DNA from: Streptomyces sp. NBC_01723
Lineage (GTDB): Bacteria > Actinomycetota > Actinomycetes > Streptomycetales > Streptomycetaceae
Direction: 5' to 3'
DNA length: 64,000 nucleotides
NCBI RefSeq assembly: GCF_036246005.1
Contig: NZ_CP109171.1
Location: 1,221,001 to 1,285,000, forward strand
The position numbers and the translations under genes are program-made. This document shows, piece by piece, positions 16,568-24,407 of this stretch (position 1 is its first letter; every line of letters begins with the position of its first letter). Under the pieces are notes generated by a model, which had not been told where the DNA came from, made no database searches, and worked only from the letters and a program-made list of their open reading frames with translations.

Positions 16568-16648
16568 GACCGCAGGCGGCCACGATCCCGCTCAGGCCGC
16601 ACCGGGAGGCACGGCCGGCCGACGGCGGACCCGGCCCGCGGCTCCGGG

Positions 16649-17332
16649 TCACTTCAGGTTCGGGATGGTCCAGTCGATCGGCTCGTGGCCCTGGGCCGCG
16701 ACCGCCTCGTTGATCTGCGTGAACGGACGCGAGCCGAAGAACTTCTTCGCCGACAGCGGGGAGGGGTGCGCGCCCTTGACCACCCTGTGCCGGGTCTCGT
16801 CGATCAGCGGCAGCTTCTTCTGCGCGTAGTTGCCCCACAGCACGAACACCGCCGGGTCCGGCCGGTCGGCCACCGCGCGGATCACCGCGTCGGTGAAACG
16901 CTCCCAGCCGCGGGCCTTGTGCGAGTTCGCCTCACCCGCCCGGACCGTGAGCACCGCGTTGAGCAGGAGGACGCCCTGCTCCGCCCAGGGCATCAGATAT
17001 CCGTTGTCCGGGACGGGCGTGCCCAGCTCCGCGTGCATCTCCTTGTAGATGTTCCGCAGGGACGGCGGGACCTTCACCCCGGGCCGGACGGAGAAGCACA
17101 GCCCGTGGCCCTGGCCCTCGCCGTGATACGGGTCCTGCCCGAGGACCAGCACCTTGACCCGGTCGTACGGCGTGGCGTCCAGCGCGGCGAAGACCTCCTC
17201 GCGCGGCGGGTAGACGGGGCCGTTCGCCCGCTCCTCCTCGACGAACTCCGTCAGCTCCTTGAAGTAGGGCTGCTGAAGCTCGTCGCCCAGCACCTCGCGC
17301 CAGGACTCGGGCAGCATGGCGGTGTCGGTCAC
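16649..17332 (-). CDS. ung: Uracil-DNA glycosylase (family 1)
   Basis: A 227-residue enzyme removing uracil from DNA at the first step of base excision repair. The water-activating motif GQDPYHGEGQ is at about residues 64-73, SVRPGVKVPPSLRNIYKE follows, GVLLLNAVLTVR is the uracil-recognition strand, and HPSPLSAKKFFG is the DNA minor-groove leucine loop. Length and motifs are normal for family 1. The GTG start has AGGAAG five bases upstream. It is monocistronic, with the MITE-like element downstream. Confidence 0.95.
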   Translation of the reverse strand: MTDTAMLPESWREVLGDELQQPYFKELTEFVEEERANGPVYPPREEVFAALDATPYDRVKVLVLGQDPYHGEGQGHGLCFSVRPGVKVPPSLRNIYKEMHAELGTPVPDNGYLMPWAEQGVLLLNAVLTVRAGEANSHKARGWERFTDAVIRAVADRPDPAVFVLWGNYAQKKLPLIDETRHRVVKGAHPSPLSAKKFFGSRPFTQINEAVAAQGHEPIDWTIPNLK

Positions 17333-17406
17333 GTCAACTTCCTTACGCTGTGCGGTCGCTTTCCACTCCTCACGAACCTACCGGCGACCACTGACAACCG
17401 GGCCGC

Positions 17407-18993
17407 CTACCAACTGGTCTTCCGGGAGAGCCGCCACATCATCATGATCGTCGACGGGTCCATGGCCTGCTCCGCGCCCGAGATGTCGGCATTCGCGGCC
17501 ACGTACTGCTTGCCCTGCCACAACGGCAGCAACCGCGCGTCGTCCAGCATGATCTGCTGCGCCCGCTCGAACTCCCGCTCCACGTTGGCCCGGTCGCTCT
17601 CCCGGCGGGAGCGCGGCAGCAGCTCACCGGTGATCTCCGGCGCGGGGTAGGGCGTACCGAGCGCGTTCTGCTCACCGACGAACGGGGCGATGAAGTTCTC
17701 GGCGTCCGGGAAGTCCGGGGACCAGCCGCGACCGAACACCGGATACTCGCCCTTCTGGTAGCCCGTGACGTACGTCTTCCAGGGGCGGCTCTTCAGGGTG
17801 ACCTGGAACAGGCCCGAGGCGTCGAGCTGCCGCTTGATCTCCTTGAACTCCTTCGCCGTCTCGGAGCCGTAGCGGTCGGTGGTGTACCAGAGGGTGAGCG
17901 GGACGCGCTCGGTGATGCCCGCGCCGGTGAGGATCTCGCGGGCCTTGGGGACGCTGGGGTCGCCGTAGTCGTCGAAGAAGCCCGTGGTGTGTCCGGTCAG
18001 GCCCTTGGGGACCATCGAGTACAGCGGGTCGACCGTGTCCTGGTAGATCGTGTGCGCGATCGCCGCCCGGTCGAGCACCTGGGCGACGGCCCGGCGGACC
18101 TCCTTGCGGCCCGCCCACGGGTCCTCGGGATTGAACACCAGGTAGCTGATCTCCGTGCCGCTGCCCTCGACCAGCTGGAGTTCCTCGTCCCTGCCGGCCT
18201 TGCCCTGGAGCGTGACGACGTCGTCGGCCGCGAGTCCCCGGTACGTCACCTGGATGTCGCCGTCGCGCAGCGCCTTCACCATGCCGGCGGAGTCCTTGAA
18301 GTAGCGGATCGTCACCGCCTTGTTCTGCCGGTCGGCGAAGCCGTCGTAGCGGTCGTTGCGCACGAGTTCGGCGCGCTCGCCGTCCTCGTACGACTCCAGC
18401 GTGTACGGACCCGAACCCACGACCTGGCCGTCCTCGCGCAGCTCGTTCGCGGGGTAGCTGCCGGGCTCGACGATCGACATGGCGGGCGTGGCGAGCACGA
18501 ACGGGAAGGTGGCGTCGGGCTTGTTGAGGTGGAAGACCACCTCGCGCTCGCTCGGCGCCTGGACGCGTTCCAGGCTGCCCAGCAGTCCGGCGGGGCCGCC
18601 GTTGACGTTGATGTCCTTGATCCGGTCGATCGAGTGCTTGACGGCGCGCGCGTCGAGCCGGTCCCCGTTGGAGAAGGTCAGGCCGTCGCGCAGCTCGCAG
18701 CGGTACACCTGGTTCGTGGAGTCGGTGAAGGCGCACTCCTCGGCGGCGTCGGGCTGGGGCGCGGTCGCACCGTTCGGATAGCTGAGGAGCGTCTGGTAGA
18801 TGTTCCGGAACAGCTCCCAGGAGCCGTCCCAGGAGGCCGCCGGGTCCAGGGTGCTGGGCGCGCTCGTCGTCCCCACGGCGATCGGCCCCTCGTCCTCGGA
18901 GCTGTCGGACGACAGAATGCCGCAGCCGGTCACCAGCGACGATATGGACACGATGGCCGCCACCCGACGCAGGCCTCGGTTCCGGTTGAACAC
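17407..18993 (-). CDS. ABC transporter solute-binding lipoprotein, peptide/nickel type (SBP family 5)
   Basis: A 528-residue family 5 extracellular solute-binding protein (DppA/OppA type). A basic n-region and hydrophobic stretch end in the lipobox LVTGC, so it is a lipoprotein. Family motifs are TLDPAASWDGSWELFRNIYQ at the mature N-terminus, CELRDGLTFSNGDRLDARAV, and GSGPYTLESY. GTG 18993 is preferred over 18999 because GAGGAG is then seven bases upstream. No permease or ATPase genes are adjacent, so it is an orphan binding protein; oligopeptides are the likeliest ligand. Confidence 0.9.
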   Translation of the reverse strand: MFNRNRGLRRVAAIVSISSLVTGCGILSSDSSEDEGPIAVGTTSAPSTLDPAASWDGSWELFRNIYQTLLSYPNGATAPQPDAAEECAFTDSTNQVYRCELRDGLTFSNGDRLDARAVKHSIDRIKDINVNGGPAGLLGSLERVQAPSEREVVFHLNKPDATFPFVLATPAMSIVEPGSYPANELREDGQVVGSGPYTLESYEDGERAELVRNDRYDGFADRQNKAVTIRYFKDSAGMVKALRDGDIQVTYRGLAADDVVTLQGKAGRDEELQLVEGSGTEISYLVFNPEDPWAGRKEVRRAVAQVLDRAAIAHTIYQDTVDPLYSMVPKGLTGHTTGFFDDYGDPSVPKAREILTGAGITERVPLTLWYTTDRYGSETAKEFKEIKRQLDASGLFQVTLKSRPWKTYVTGYQKGEYPVFGRGWSPDFPDAENFIAPFVGEQNALGTPYPAPEITGELLPRSRRESDRANVEREFERAQQIMLDDARLLPLWQGKQYVAANADISGAEQAMDPSTIMMMWRLSRKTSW

Positions 18994-19132
18994 GCGCACG
19001 CTCCTCGATCCGCCGTGCCAAGGGTCGGCAGACCATACCGCAGCGCCGCGCCACCTGAACCCCCTTCTGAACAGGGGTTTTGATCATTTGGCGATGACTA
19101 CGTTGTCATCCTCCCGGCGGTCTCGAAACGCG

Positions 19133-19168
19133 GACACGGGCGCCGTTTCCGTCAACGGCGCCCGTGTC
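19133..19168. terminator. Strong hairpin downstream of the SDR operon
   Basis: GACACGGGCGCCGTT (19133-19147), a six-base loop, then AACGGCGCCCGTGTC (19154-19168): 15 perfect pairs, without a U tract. It lies 35 bp past the stop of the minus-strand SDR gene and is a likely terminator of the two-gene SDR operon. Confidence 0.75.
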
Positions 19169-19202
19169 ACGGGCCGGTCCTCAGTGCTGTCGACAGGCGA
19201 GA

Positions 19203-19964
19203 TCAGGCCACGCCGGCGTTCAGGAAAATGCCTCCGTCGACGACGAGGGTCTGACCGGTGACCCAGTCGGACTGCGCCGAGGTGAGGAAGGCGGCGGCAC
19301 CGCCGATGTCGGAGGGCACGCCCAGCCGGCCCAGCGGGTAGCCGGCGGCCGCCTCCTCTTCCCGGCCCTCGTACAGGGCGGCGGCGAACTTGGTCTTCAC
19401 GACCGCCGGGGCGATCGCGTTGACCCGCACCTTCGGCGCGAACTCGTGCGCCAGCTGCGCGGTGAGGTTGATCAGCGCGGCCTTGCTGACGCCGTACGCG
19501 GCGATGAAGGGCGAGGGCGAGAGGCCCGCGACGGACGCGATGTTGACGATCGCACCGCCGTTCTCCTTCTGCCAGGCGTGCCAGGTGCGCTGGGCGAAGC
19601 CGAGCGCCGAGATCACGTTGGTCTCGAAGACCTTCCGCGCGACGTTCAGGTCCAGGTCGGCGATCGGCCCGAACACCGGGTTGGTGCCGGCGTTGTTGAC
19701 CAGGAAGTCGACGCGGCCGAAGGCCTCCATCGTGCGCTCGACGGCGACGGCCTGGTGGGCCTCGTCGTGCGCCTTGCCGGCGACACCGATGACCCGGTCG
19801 GCGCCGAGCTTCTCGACGGCCTCCTTGAGGGCGTCCTCGTTGCGGCCGGTGATGCAGACCCGGTCGCCGCGCGCGACGAGCGCCTCGGCGACGCCGTGGC
19901 CGATACCGCGGCTGGCGCCCGTGACGAGCGCGACCTTGCCGGAGAGTACGGGGAGTTCAGTCAT
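19203..19964 (-). CDS. SDR-family oxidoreductase
   Basis: A 253-residue classical short-chain dehydrogenase. TGASRGIGHGVAEAL is the cofactor loop (15-29), NNAGTNPVFGP the NNAG motif, NIASVAGLSPSPFIAAYGVS the Ser-Tyr catalytic segment with Lys following in KAAL, and DGGIFLNAGVA the C-terminus. It is second in an operon with the FabG-like gene 35 bp upstream. The ATG follows AGGGAACACGGAC. The intergenic region contains two copies of GAACACGGACA, one of which overlaps the ribosome binding site. A 3-ketoacyl or hydroxyacyl substrate is plausible, not shown. Confidence 0.87.
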   Translation of the reverse strand: MTELPVLSGKVALVTGASRGIGHGVAEALVARGDRVCITGRNEDALKEAVEKLGADRVIGVAGKAHDEAHQAVAVERTMEAFGRVDFLVNNAGTNPVFGPIADLDLNVARKVFETNVISALGFAQRTWHAWQKENGGAIVNIASVAGLSPSPFIAAYGVSKAALINLTAQLAHEFAPKVRVNAIAPAVVKTKFAAALYEGREEEAAAGYPLGRLGVPSDIGGAAAFLTSAQSDWVTGQTLVVDGGIFLNAGVA

Positions 19965-19999
19965 GTCCGTGTTCCCTAGTGTCCGTGTTCTCCGTGTCC

Positions 20000-20761
20000 C
20001 TAGTCGAGCGGTCCGCCGGCCACGTACAGCACCTGGCCGGAGACGAAGCCGGCCGCCTCGCCGGTGAAGAAGGCGATGGCGTTGGCGATGTCGTCGGGCT
20101 CACCGACGCGGGCGACCGGGATCTGGGTGGCGGCGGCGGCCTTGAAGTCGTCGAAGCCCATGCCCACGCGGTCGGCGGTGGCCTTGGTCATCTCGGTGGC
20201 GATGAAGCCCGGAGCGACGGAGTTGGCGGTGACGCCGAACTTGCCCAGCTCCTTGGCGAGGGTCTTGGTGAAGCCCTGGAGACCGGCCTTGGCGGCGGAG
20301 TAGTTGACCTGGCCGCGGTTGCCGAGCGCGGAGGAGGAGGACAGGTTGACGATGCGGCCGAAGCCGGCGTCCACCATGTGCTTCTGGCACGCCTTGGACA
20401 TCAGGAAGGCGCCGCGCAGGTGCACGTTCATGACGGTGTCCCAGTCGGAGACGCTCATCTTGAAGAGCAGGTTGTCGCGGAGTACGCCCGCGTTGTTGAC
20501 GAGGATCGTCGGCGCGCCCAGCTCCCCGGCGATCCGCGCGACGGCCGCCTCGACCTGCGCCTCGTCGGAGACGTCGCAACCGACCGCGATCGCCTTGCCG
20601 CCGGCCGCGGTGATCTGCTCCACGGTGTCCTTGCAGGCGGCCTCGTCGAGGTCGATGACGGCGACGGCGCGGCCCTCGGCGGCCAGTCGTACGGCGGTCG
20701 CGGCACCGATGCCGCGCGCGGCTCCGGTGACGACGGCGACCCGCTGCTCAGTGGTGGACAT
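20000..20761 (-). CDS. 3-oxoacyl-ACP reductase-like SDR (FabG type)
   Basis: A 253-residue FabG-like SDR. VVTGAARGIGAATAVRLAAE is the cofactor loop; NNAGVLRDNLLFKMSVSDWD is highly typical of FabG/acetoacetyl-CoA reductases; the active site reads NLSSSSALGNRGQVNYSAAK; and the C-terminus ends SGQVLYVAGGPLD. It would reduce 3-ketoacyl thioesters using NADPH. ATG 20761 follows GAGGAG by about eight bases. First gene of a two-gene operon with the SDR at 19203. A short palindrome AGCGACCGCT lies upstream, reminiscent of TetR sites of fatty-acid genes. Confidence 0.88.
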   Translation of the reverse strand: MSTTEQRVAVVTGAARGIGAATAVRLAAEGRAVAVIDLDEAACKDTVEQITAAGGKAIAVGCDVSDEAQVEAAVARIAGELGAPTILVNNAGVLRDNLLFKMSVSDWDTVMNVHLRGAFLMSKACQKHMVDAGFGRIVNLSSSSALGNRGQVNYSAAKAGLQGFTKTLAKELGKFGVTANSVAPGFIATEMTKATADRVGMGFDDFKAAAATQIPVARVGEPDDIANAIAFFTGEAAGFVSGQVLYVAGGPLD

Positions 20762-20816
20762 TGCTGCTCTCCTCGTCCTGGGGATGCGGCCCGTGCGGAG
20801 CGTGCGCCCTTGGGTG

Positions 20817-20826
20817 AGCGACCGCT
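20817..20826. promoter_or_regulatory. Short palindrome in the FabG-like promoter
   Basis: On the minus strand AGCGGTCGCT within ACTAAGCGGTCGCTCA, 56 bp upstream of the FabG-like start. The context resembles TetR-type operators found at acyl-CoA metabolism genes in actinomycetes. The regulator is not in this window. Weak evidence because the core is only 10 bp. Confidence 0.35.
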
Positions 20827-21025
20827 TAGTACCTTCCGCAGACGTGACGCTAGAAGCCCTGGCACCCGGTGTCAACGGGACACCGGGCCGGTGTGATCCA
20901 TTACCCGGGCTCCCCGGTGCGTCACCATCCCCGGCCTACCCGATCGGACCAGCGCTGCGCGCCCCCGGGCCCCCGGGCCCCTAGCGTCGAAGCGCGAGCC
21001 ACTCGTGGCCGGAAAGGAGACGTCC

Positions 21026-21757
21026 ATGCGCCGTCTAACCGGTGCCGCAGGCATAGCCGTCGCGATAGCCGCGATCGTGCCGATGGCCGACACCGCACAC
21101 ACCCAGGAACTGGACTCCCGGAGTCTCACCCAGCAGCAGGCGGGCCAGGCCGCCTTCGAAAGCGATCCGAACGCGCCGGACGCGTTCACCGAGGACCTGT
21201 TCGCCCCGGACCCACTCGACCAGGGAGAACCCGACGGCAGCGACTTCGGCGCGGGCTCGTTCGACCCTGGTGGTAACGACCCTGGCGGTAATGACCAGGG
21301 CGGAAACGACCAGGGCGGGTTCGGCGAGGGCGGAGCCGACCAAGGCGGGTTCAACGACGGTCGGCACGACGAGGGCCGGAATGATCAGGGCGGTTTCGAC
21401 CAGGGCGGTTTCGACCAGGGCGGGAACAACGGCGGCCGGGACGAAGACCGGGGCGACCAGGGCCGGCAGGTGGAGCAGAACCAGCGGGTGGAGCAGAACC
21501 AGCGCGTCGAGGTGCAGATCGCCTCGCTCCCGACCACCTCCTCGACCTCGGTGCCGCTCCCGGTCACGCCCGCACCGACCACCGCCACGAGTCCGTCGGC
21601 CTCCCCCACTGTCACTCCGACGCGCGGCACCCAGGGCGGCCTGGGTGGCTCCTTCAGCGGCGGGCCGAGCCGCTCGGACATCGCCATCGGGCTGGGCTGC
21701 GTGGCCAGCGCCACGCTCGCCGCCGGCTACGCGCTCAGGCGCCGCCGGCGCGCCTGA
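21026..21757 (+). CDS. Exported protein with Asp-Gln-Gly-Gly repeats
   Basis: A 243-residue secreted or wall-spanning protein. The signal peptide MRRLTGAAGIAVAIAAIVPM is followed by a short acidic segment and then a low-complexity region (about 78-135) of repeats such as NDQGGNDQGGFGEGG and FDQGGFDQGG, then VEQNQRVEQNQRVE, a Ser/Thr/Pro linker, and a C-terminal helix GLGCVASATLAAGYAL ending in RRRRRA, a tail resembling a membrane-stop anchor. The ATG has GGAG six bases upstream. Repeats suggest an extended, flexible surface protein. Function unknown. Confidence 0.75.
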   Translation: MRRLTGAAGIAVAIAAIVPMADTAHTQELDSRSLTQQQAGQAAFESDPNAPDAFTEDLFAPDPLDQGEPDGSDFGAGSFDPGGNDPGGNDQGGNDQGGFGEGGADQGGFNDGRHDEGRNDQGGFDQGGFDQGGNNGGRDEDRGDQGRQVEQNQRVEQNQRVEVQIASLPTTSSTSVPLPVTPAPTTATSPSASPTVTPTRGTQGGLGGSFSGGPSRSDIAIGLGCVASATLAAGYALRRRRRA

Positions 21758-21797
21758 CCCCCGCAGCGGCTCCGGGCCGGAGCGAACCCGCCCGGCG

Positions 21798-22181
21798 TCA
21801 CCGCACCAGCAGGTCCAGCAGCCGCTGCGCCTCGGCCGCCGGATCGGCGGTCAGGCCGGTGTGCACGGGGCCCGGCTGGACGATGGTCGAGCGGGGCGCG
21901 ATCAGCCAGCGGAAGCGGCGGCCCGGATCGTCCTGGGCCGCCTGGCCCGCCGCGTCCCCGCCGGTGCACACCCTTTCCACGGCGCGCAGCGCCGCACGTA
22001 CGCCCGGCAGGTCCACACCCGAGTCGAGGGCCAGCAGCCTGGCTTCGTCGAGGTGGGTGCGGGCACCGACGTAGGACTTGGCCCGGCAGTACACGAGGAC
22101 GCCGGCGTTGACGCACTCCCCGCGCTCGACGCGGGGTACGACCCGCACCAGCGCGTACTCGAAGACGTGGCGGTCGCTCAC
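21798..22181 (-). CDS. DUF3037-family protein
   Basis: A 127-residue protein starting VSDRHVFEYALVRVVPRVER with the conserved ECVNAGVLVYCRAKSYV segment of DUF3037. The family has no defined activity but is regularly found next to a HipA-like kinase, as here. Its GTG overlaps the stop of the upstream kinase gene by four bases (GTGA), so translation is coupled and the two proteins are probably partners. No signal peptide or membrane segment. Confidence 0.8.
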   Translation of the reverse strand: MSDRHVFEYALVRVVPRVERGECVNAGVLVYCRAKSYVGARTHLDEARLLALDSGVDLPGVRAALRAVERVCTGGDAAGQAAQDDPGRRFRWLIAPRSTIVQPGPVHTGLTADPAAEAQRLLDLLVR

Positions 22182-22933
22182 CGCTCCCCCTTGACGCGTT
22201 CGTGAATCGTGGCGGCCCGGGCGAGCAGCGGCCGGGCATAGGCCCGCCGCAGGTCGTCGGGGGTCGCGAAGCCGGGCTCGTCCCGCAGCCACACGTCCGG
22301 GATCCCGGCGGTGACCTCCGCGAGGAGTTCCTCGGTGACCAGCGGCGCGAGCGCGGCGGCGGCCGAGCGGACGTCCGGCGAGAAGCGCGCGAGGGCGTGG
22401 TCGGACGCGTCGTAGGGGCGGGCCGCGGAGGCCTCGGCCCCGGGCCAGTTGTGCTGCCAGATCATGGTCGCGCCGTGGTCGATGAGCCATGTCTCGCCCC
22501 GAAGGCGCAACAGGTTGGGGTTGCGCCAGGACCGGTCGACGTTGTTCACCAACGCGTCGAACCAGACGATCCGGCCGGCCTCCTCGGGGCTCACCTCGAA
22601 GGCGAGCGGGTCGAAGCCGAGCGCGCCGGAGAGGAAGTCCATGCCGAGGTTGGTGCCGCCGCTCGACTTGAGCAGTTCCTGCACCTGCTGGTCGGGCTCG
22701 CCGAGCCCCAGGACGGGATCGAGGTCGACCGTCACGATGCGCGGGACGCGGAAACCCAGCCGCCGGGCCAGCTCACCGCAGACCACCTCCGCGACCAGCG
22801 TCTTGCGTCCCTGCCCCGCGCCGGTGAACTTCAGGACGTACGTCCCGAGATCGTCGGCCTCGACGAGCCCCGGCAGCGAACCGCCCTCGCGCAGGGGCGT
22901 GATGTAGCGGGTCGCGGTGACCTCTTTCAGCAT
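22178..22933 (-). CDS. HipA-like kinase domain protein
   Basis: A 251-residue protein of the small HipA-like kinase group. The N-terminal lobe has GTYVLKFTGAGQGRKTLVAE (nucleotide-binding Lys), the catalytic loop is WFDALVNNVDRSWRNPNLL (about 130-148) with Asp and Asn, and LIDHGATMIWQHN is the metal-binding segment. HipA kinases phosphorylate protein targets such as a tRNA synthetase; the target here is unknown, and no HipB-type antitoxin is adjacent. It is the first gene of a coupled pair with DUF3037. ATG 22933 lacks an obvious strong ribosome binding site. Confidence 0.82.
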   Translation of the reverse strand: MLKEVTATRYITPLREGGSLPGLVEADDLGTYVLKFTGAGQGRKTLVAEVVCGELARRLGFRVPRIVTVDLDPVLGLGEPDQQVQELLKSSGGTNLGMDFLSGALGFDPLAFEVSPEEAGRIVWFDALVNNVDRSWRNPNLLRLRGETWLIDHGATMIWQHNWPGAEASAARPYDASDHALARFSPDVRSAAAALAPLVTEELLAEVTAGIPDVWLRDEPGFATPDDLRRAYARPLLARAATIHERVKGER

Positions 22934-23000
22934 GTTCCCGGGCCATCCGTCGGTGAATCTGCGTCGCGCATGCAGTGAGCATAGTGATCCGGGCCGGTCG

Positions 23001-23654
23001 TCACGCCTCGCCCTCCGCGTACCGGTCGAGATGGCGCCGCAGGCTCGACTCCAGATGCTCGCGCATGGCCTCCGACGCCCGTTCGGGACTGCGCCGCAGC
23101 ACCGCCCTCAGGATACGGTCGTGCTCGATGACGGTGGCCGGACTGCCGCCCGAGACGGGGCTGAGCCGGAAGAGGTGCAGGTGGGTGTGGAGCCGCTCCA
23201 CCGCCGCGGCGAGCATCGTCCGCCCCGACGCGACGGCCAGCGCGTCGTGGAACCGCTGGTCCAGCACCGCGAAGCGCCCGTACTCGGCATAACTGTGCCC
23301 CTTGTCCGGCAGCCCCTGCATCTCCTCGACCACGGCCTCGATCCGGTCCAGCGCCGCCTCGCCCACGTGCTCGGCGGCCAGCGCGGCGGCCCGCGGCTCC
23401 AGCAGCAGACGCATCTCGAAGAGTTCCTCCACCCCCTGCCGGGTGAGCAGTTCGGTGGCCCGGTATCCGGAGAGCGACCGCTTCACCACCAGTCCGTCCG
23501 ACTCCAGGCGGGCGAGCGCTTCGCGCACCGGCGTCGCCGAGACTCCCAGGGACCGCGAGACGGACTCGATACCGACCCGTGCGCCGGGCTGGATCACGTG
23601 GTCCATGACCATGGCCTTGACCGCCTCGTAGACGCTGACCGTCAGCACCGACAT
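23001..23654 (-). CDS. GntR/FCD-family regulator, left member of a twin pair
   Basis: A 217-residue FadR-subfamily regulator: N-terminal winged helix (about 10-70, with TPVREALARLESDGL as recognition helix) and a C-terminal FCD ligand domain with the metal-binding Asp/His pattern (DQRFHDAL, HTHLHLF, HDRIL). Residues 41-94 are identical to residues 52-105 of the GntR protein at 28413 although the DNA differs at about 18 synonymous sites. Its position at the left edge of the L-fucose genes suggests a sugar-acid-responsive repressor. The ATG has GGGGAG nine bases upstream; a shared motif lies at 23711. Confidence 0.88.
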   Translation of the reverse strand: MSVLTVSVYEAVKAMVMDHVIQPGARVGIESVSRSLGVSATPVREALARLESDGLVVKRSLSGYRATELLTRQGVEELFEMRLLLEPRAAALAAEHVGEAALDRIEAVVEEMQGLPDKGHSYAEYGRFAVLDQRFHDALAVASGRTMLAAAVERLHTHLHLFRLSPVSGGSPATVIEHDRILRAVLRRSPERASEAMREHLESSLRRHLDRYAEGEA

Positions 23655-23710
23655 CGTTGCGCTCTCCCCTCGGGAACGGCATCGGCCGATCCACGACCTC
23701 GCCCCCTCTG

Positions 23711-23722
23711 TTCTATATGATC
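23711..23722. promoter_or_regulatory. Candidate GntR operator upstream of left GntR gene
   Basis: TTCTATATGATC, 57 bp upstream of the left GntR start, matches TYCTATWTGATY together with the reverse complement of 29195-29206 (TCCTATTTGATC) upstream of the right GntR gene. The identical recognition helices of the two regulators make a common operator likely. The region 23723-23907 holds no recognisable gene. Confidence 0.45.
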
Positions 23723-23907
23723 TGACGCGATCACCGTCGCGAACAGCGAGTGGGCCGCTTCATCCACGCGCCATCACCCGACCTTCACCTTCCACCTCGA
23801 TCTGCACACGATCGGCCGAAAATCGGGACTCTACGCAGTCGAGCAGCCACTCGCTCCGGTACGACCCTTGACGTGACCGCCACCACTGCCCCAGCATCGC
23901 GGGCAAC

Positions 23908-24084
23908 GAAATCCTATTTGATTCTAGTGGGGCAGCCTACCTGGCGGCGGACCTCGCCCTGATGGCCGACGACCCGGCCACCCAGGAGTGGTGGCGCCGG
24001 ACAGCGCCCTGTCAGCACCCCGTCGAGGAGGCCGCGCCCGGCGAGTGGTGGGCGTCCATGACGCAGGTCTACCTCATGGAGTAG
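23908..24084 (+). pseudogene. Remnant of an L-fucose/L-rhamnose mutarotase (RhaM family)
   Basis: Translated in one frame from about 23908, the DNA gives NEILF, then YLAADLALMADDPATQEWW, RRTAPCQHPVEEAAPGEWWA and SMTQVYLME before a TAG. This matches the C-terminal half of the DUF718/RhaM sugar mutarotase family (the ADPxTxxWW, DPCQ-like and APGEWWxPMxxVF segments). The N-terminal half, including the usual start and the first catalytic His region, is absent, and codons CTA and TTT near the join are unlike genuine Streptomyces coding sequence. It lies directly upstream of the fucose genes, where an intact mutarotase is expected. Confidence 0.7.
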
Positions 24085-24156
24085 CGCACCCGGCCTGCCG
24101 AGCCCGACCGCACCGACCCCGCGGCACCGCCCGTGCCGCGACCGCGAGGAGAACAC

Positions 24157-24399
24157 GTGAAGCTGCTGCGCCTCGGCGCCACCTGCGCCGAACGCCCGGC
24201 CGTCCCGGCCGTCCTGGCCGTCCCGGCGGTCCTGGCCGACGAACGGGACGTCCGTCTGGAGCCGTCCCCTCGGTGGGACCTGGGCAAGTCGTGCGAGACG
24301 TTCAACCCGACCGGCCCGTCCAAGGCGCGGGCCGGTGAGACGGTGGAGCCGGAGATCGGCGGTCTCGGCCGCCGGCGTCGGACCTTCGAGGACGCGTGA
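24157..24399 (+). pseudogene. Internally deleted FAH-family hydrolase (80 codons, reading frame kept)
   Basis: An open frame with a good ribosome binding site (GAGGAG five bases before GTG 24157) encodes 80 residues. The start MKLLRLGATCAERPAV matches the N-terminus of fumarylacetoacetate-hydrolase-family sugar-acid enzymes; RWDLGKSCETFNPTGP matches a central segment; [25 protein letters not shown] matches the very C-terminus. The two joins imply in-frame losses of about 110-120 and about 100 residues, removing the metal ligands. VPAVLAVPAVLA is an 18-bp tandem duplication. The stop overlaps a downstream in-frame GTG (GTGA at 24396). The intact enzyme would cleave 2,4-diketo-3-deoxy-L-fuconate to pyruvate and lactate; this product cannot. 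Confidence 0.72.
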
Positions 24400-24407
24400 G
24401 GACGGCG

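Noticed and set aside
21261..21430. Short repeats considered as a CRISPR array
   Set aside because: The repeats are in frame, encode Asp-Gln-Gly-Gly units and have no constant repeat-spacer structure.
23912..23923. TCCTATTTGATT as a third GntR operator
   Set aside because: It matches the motif but lies in the frame of the mutarotase remnant (codons ATC CTA TTT GAT), so it may be coding debris or breakpoint sequence; kept as uncertain and not used to support the regulon.
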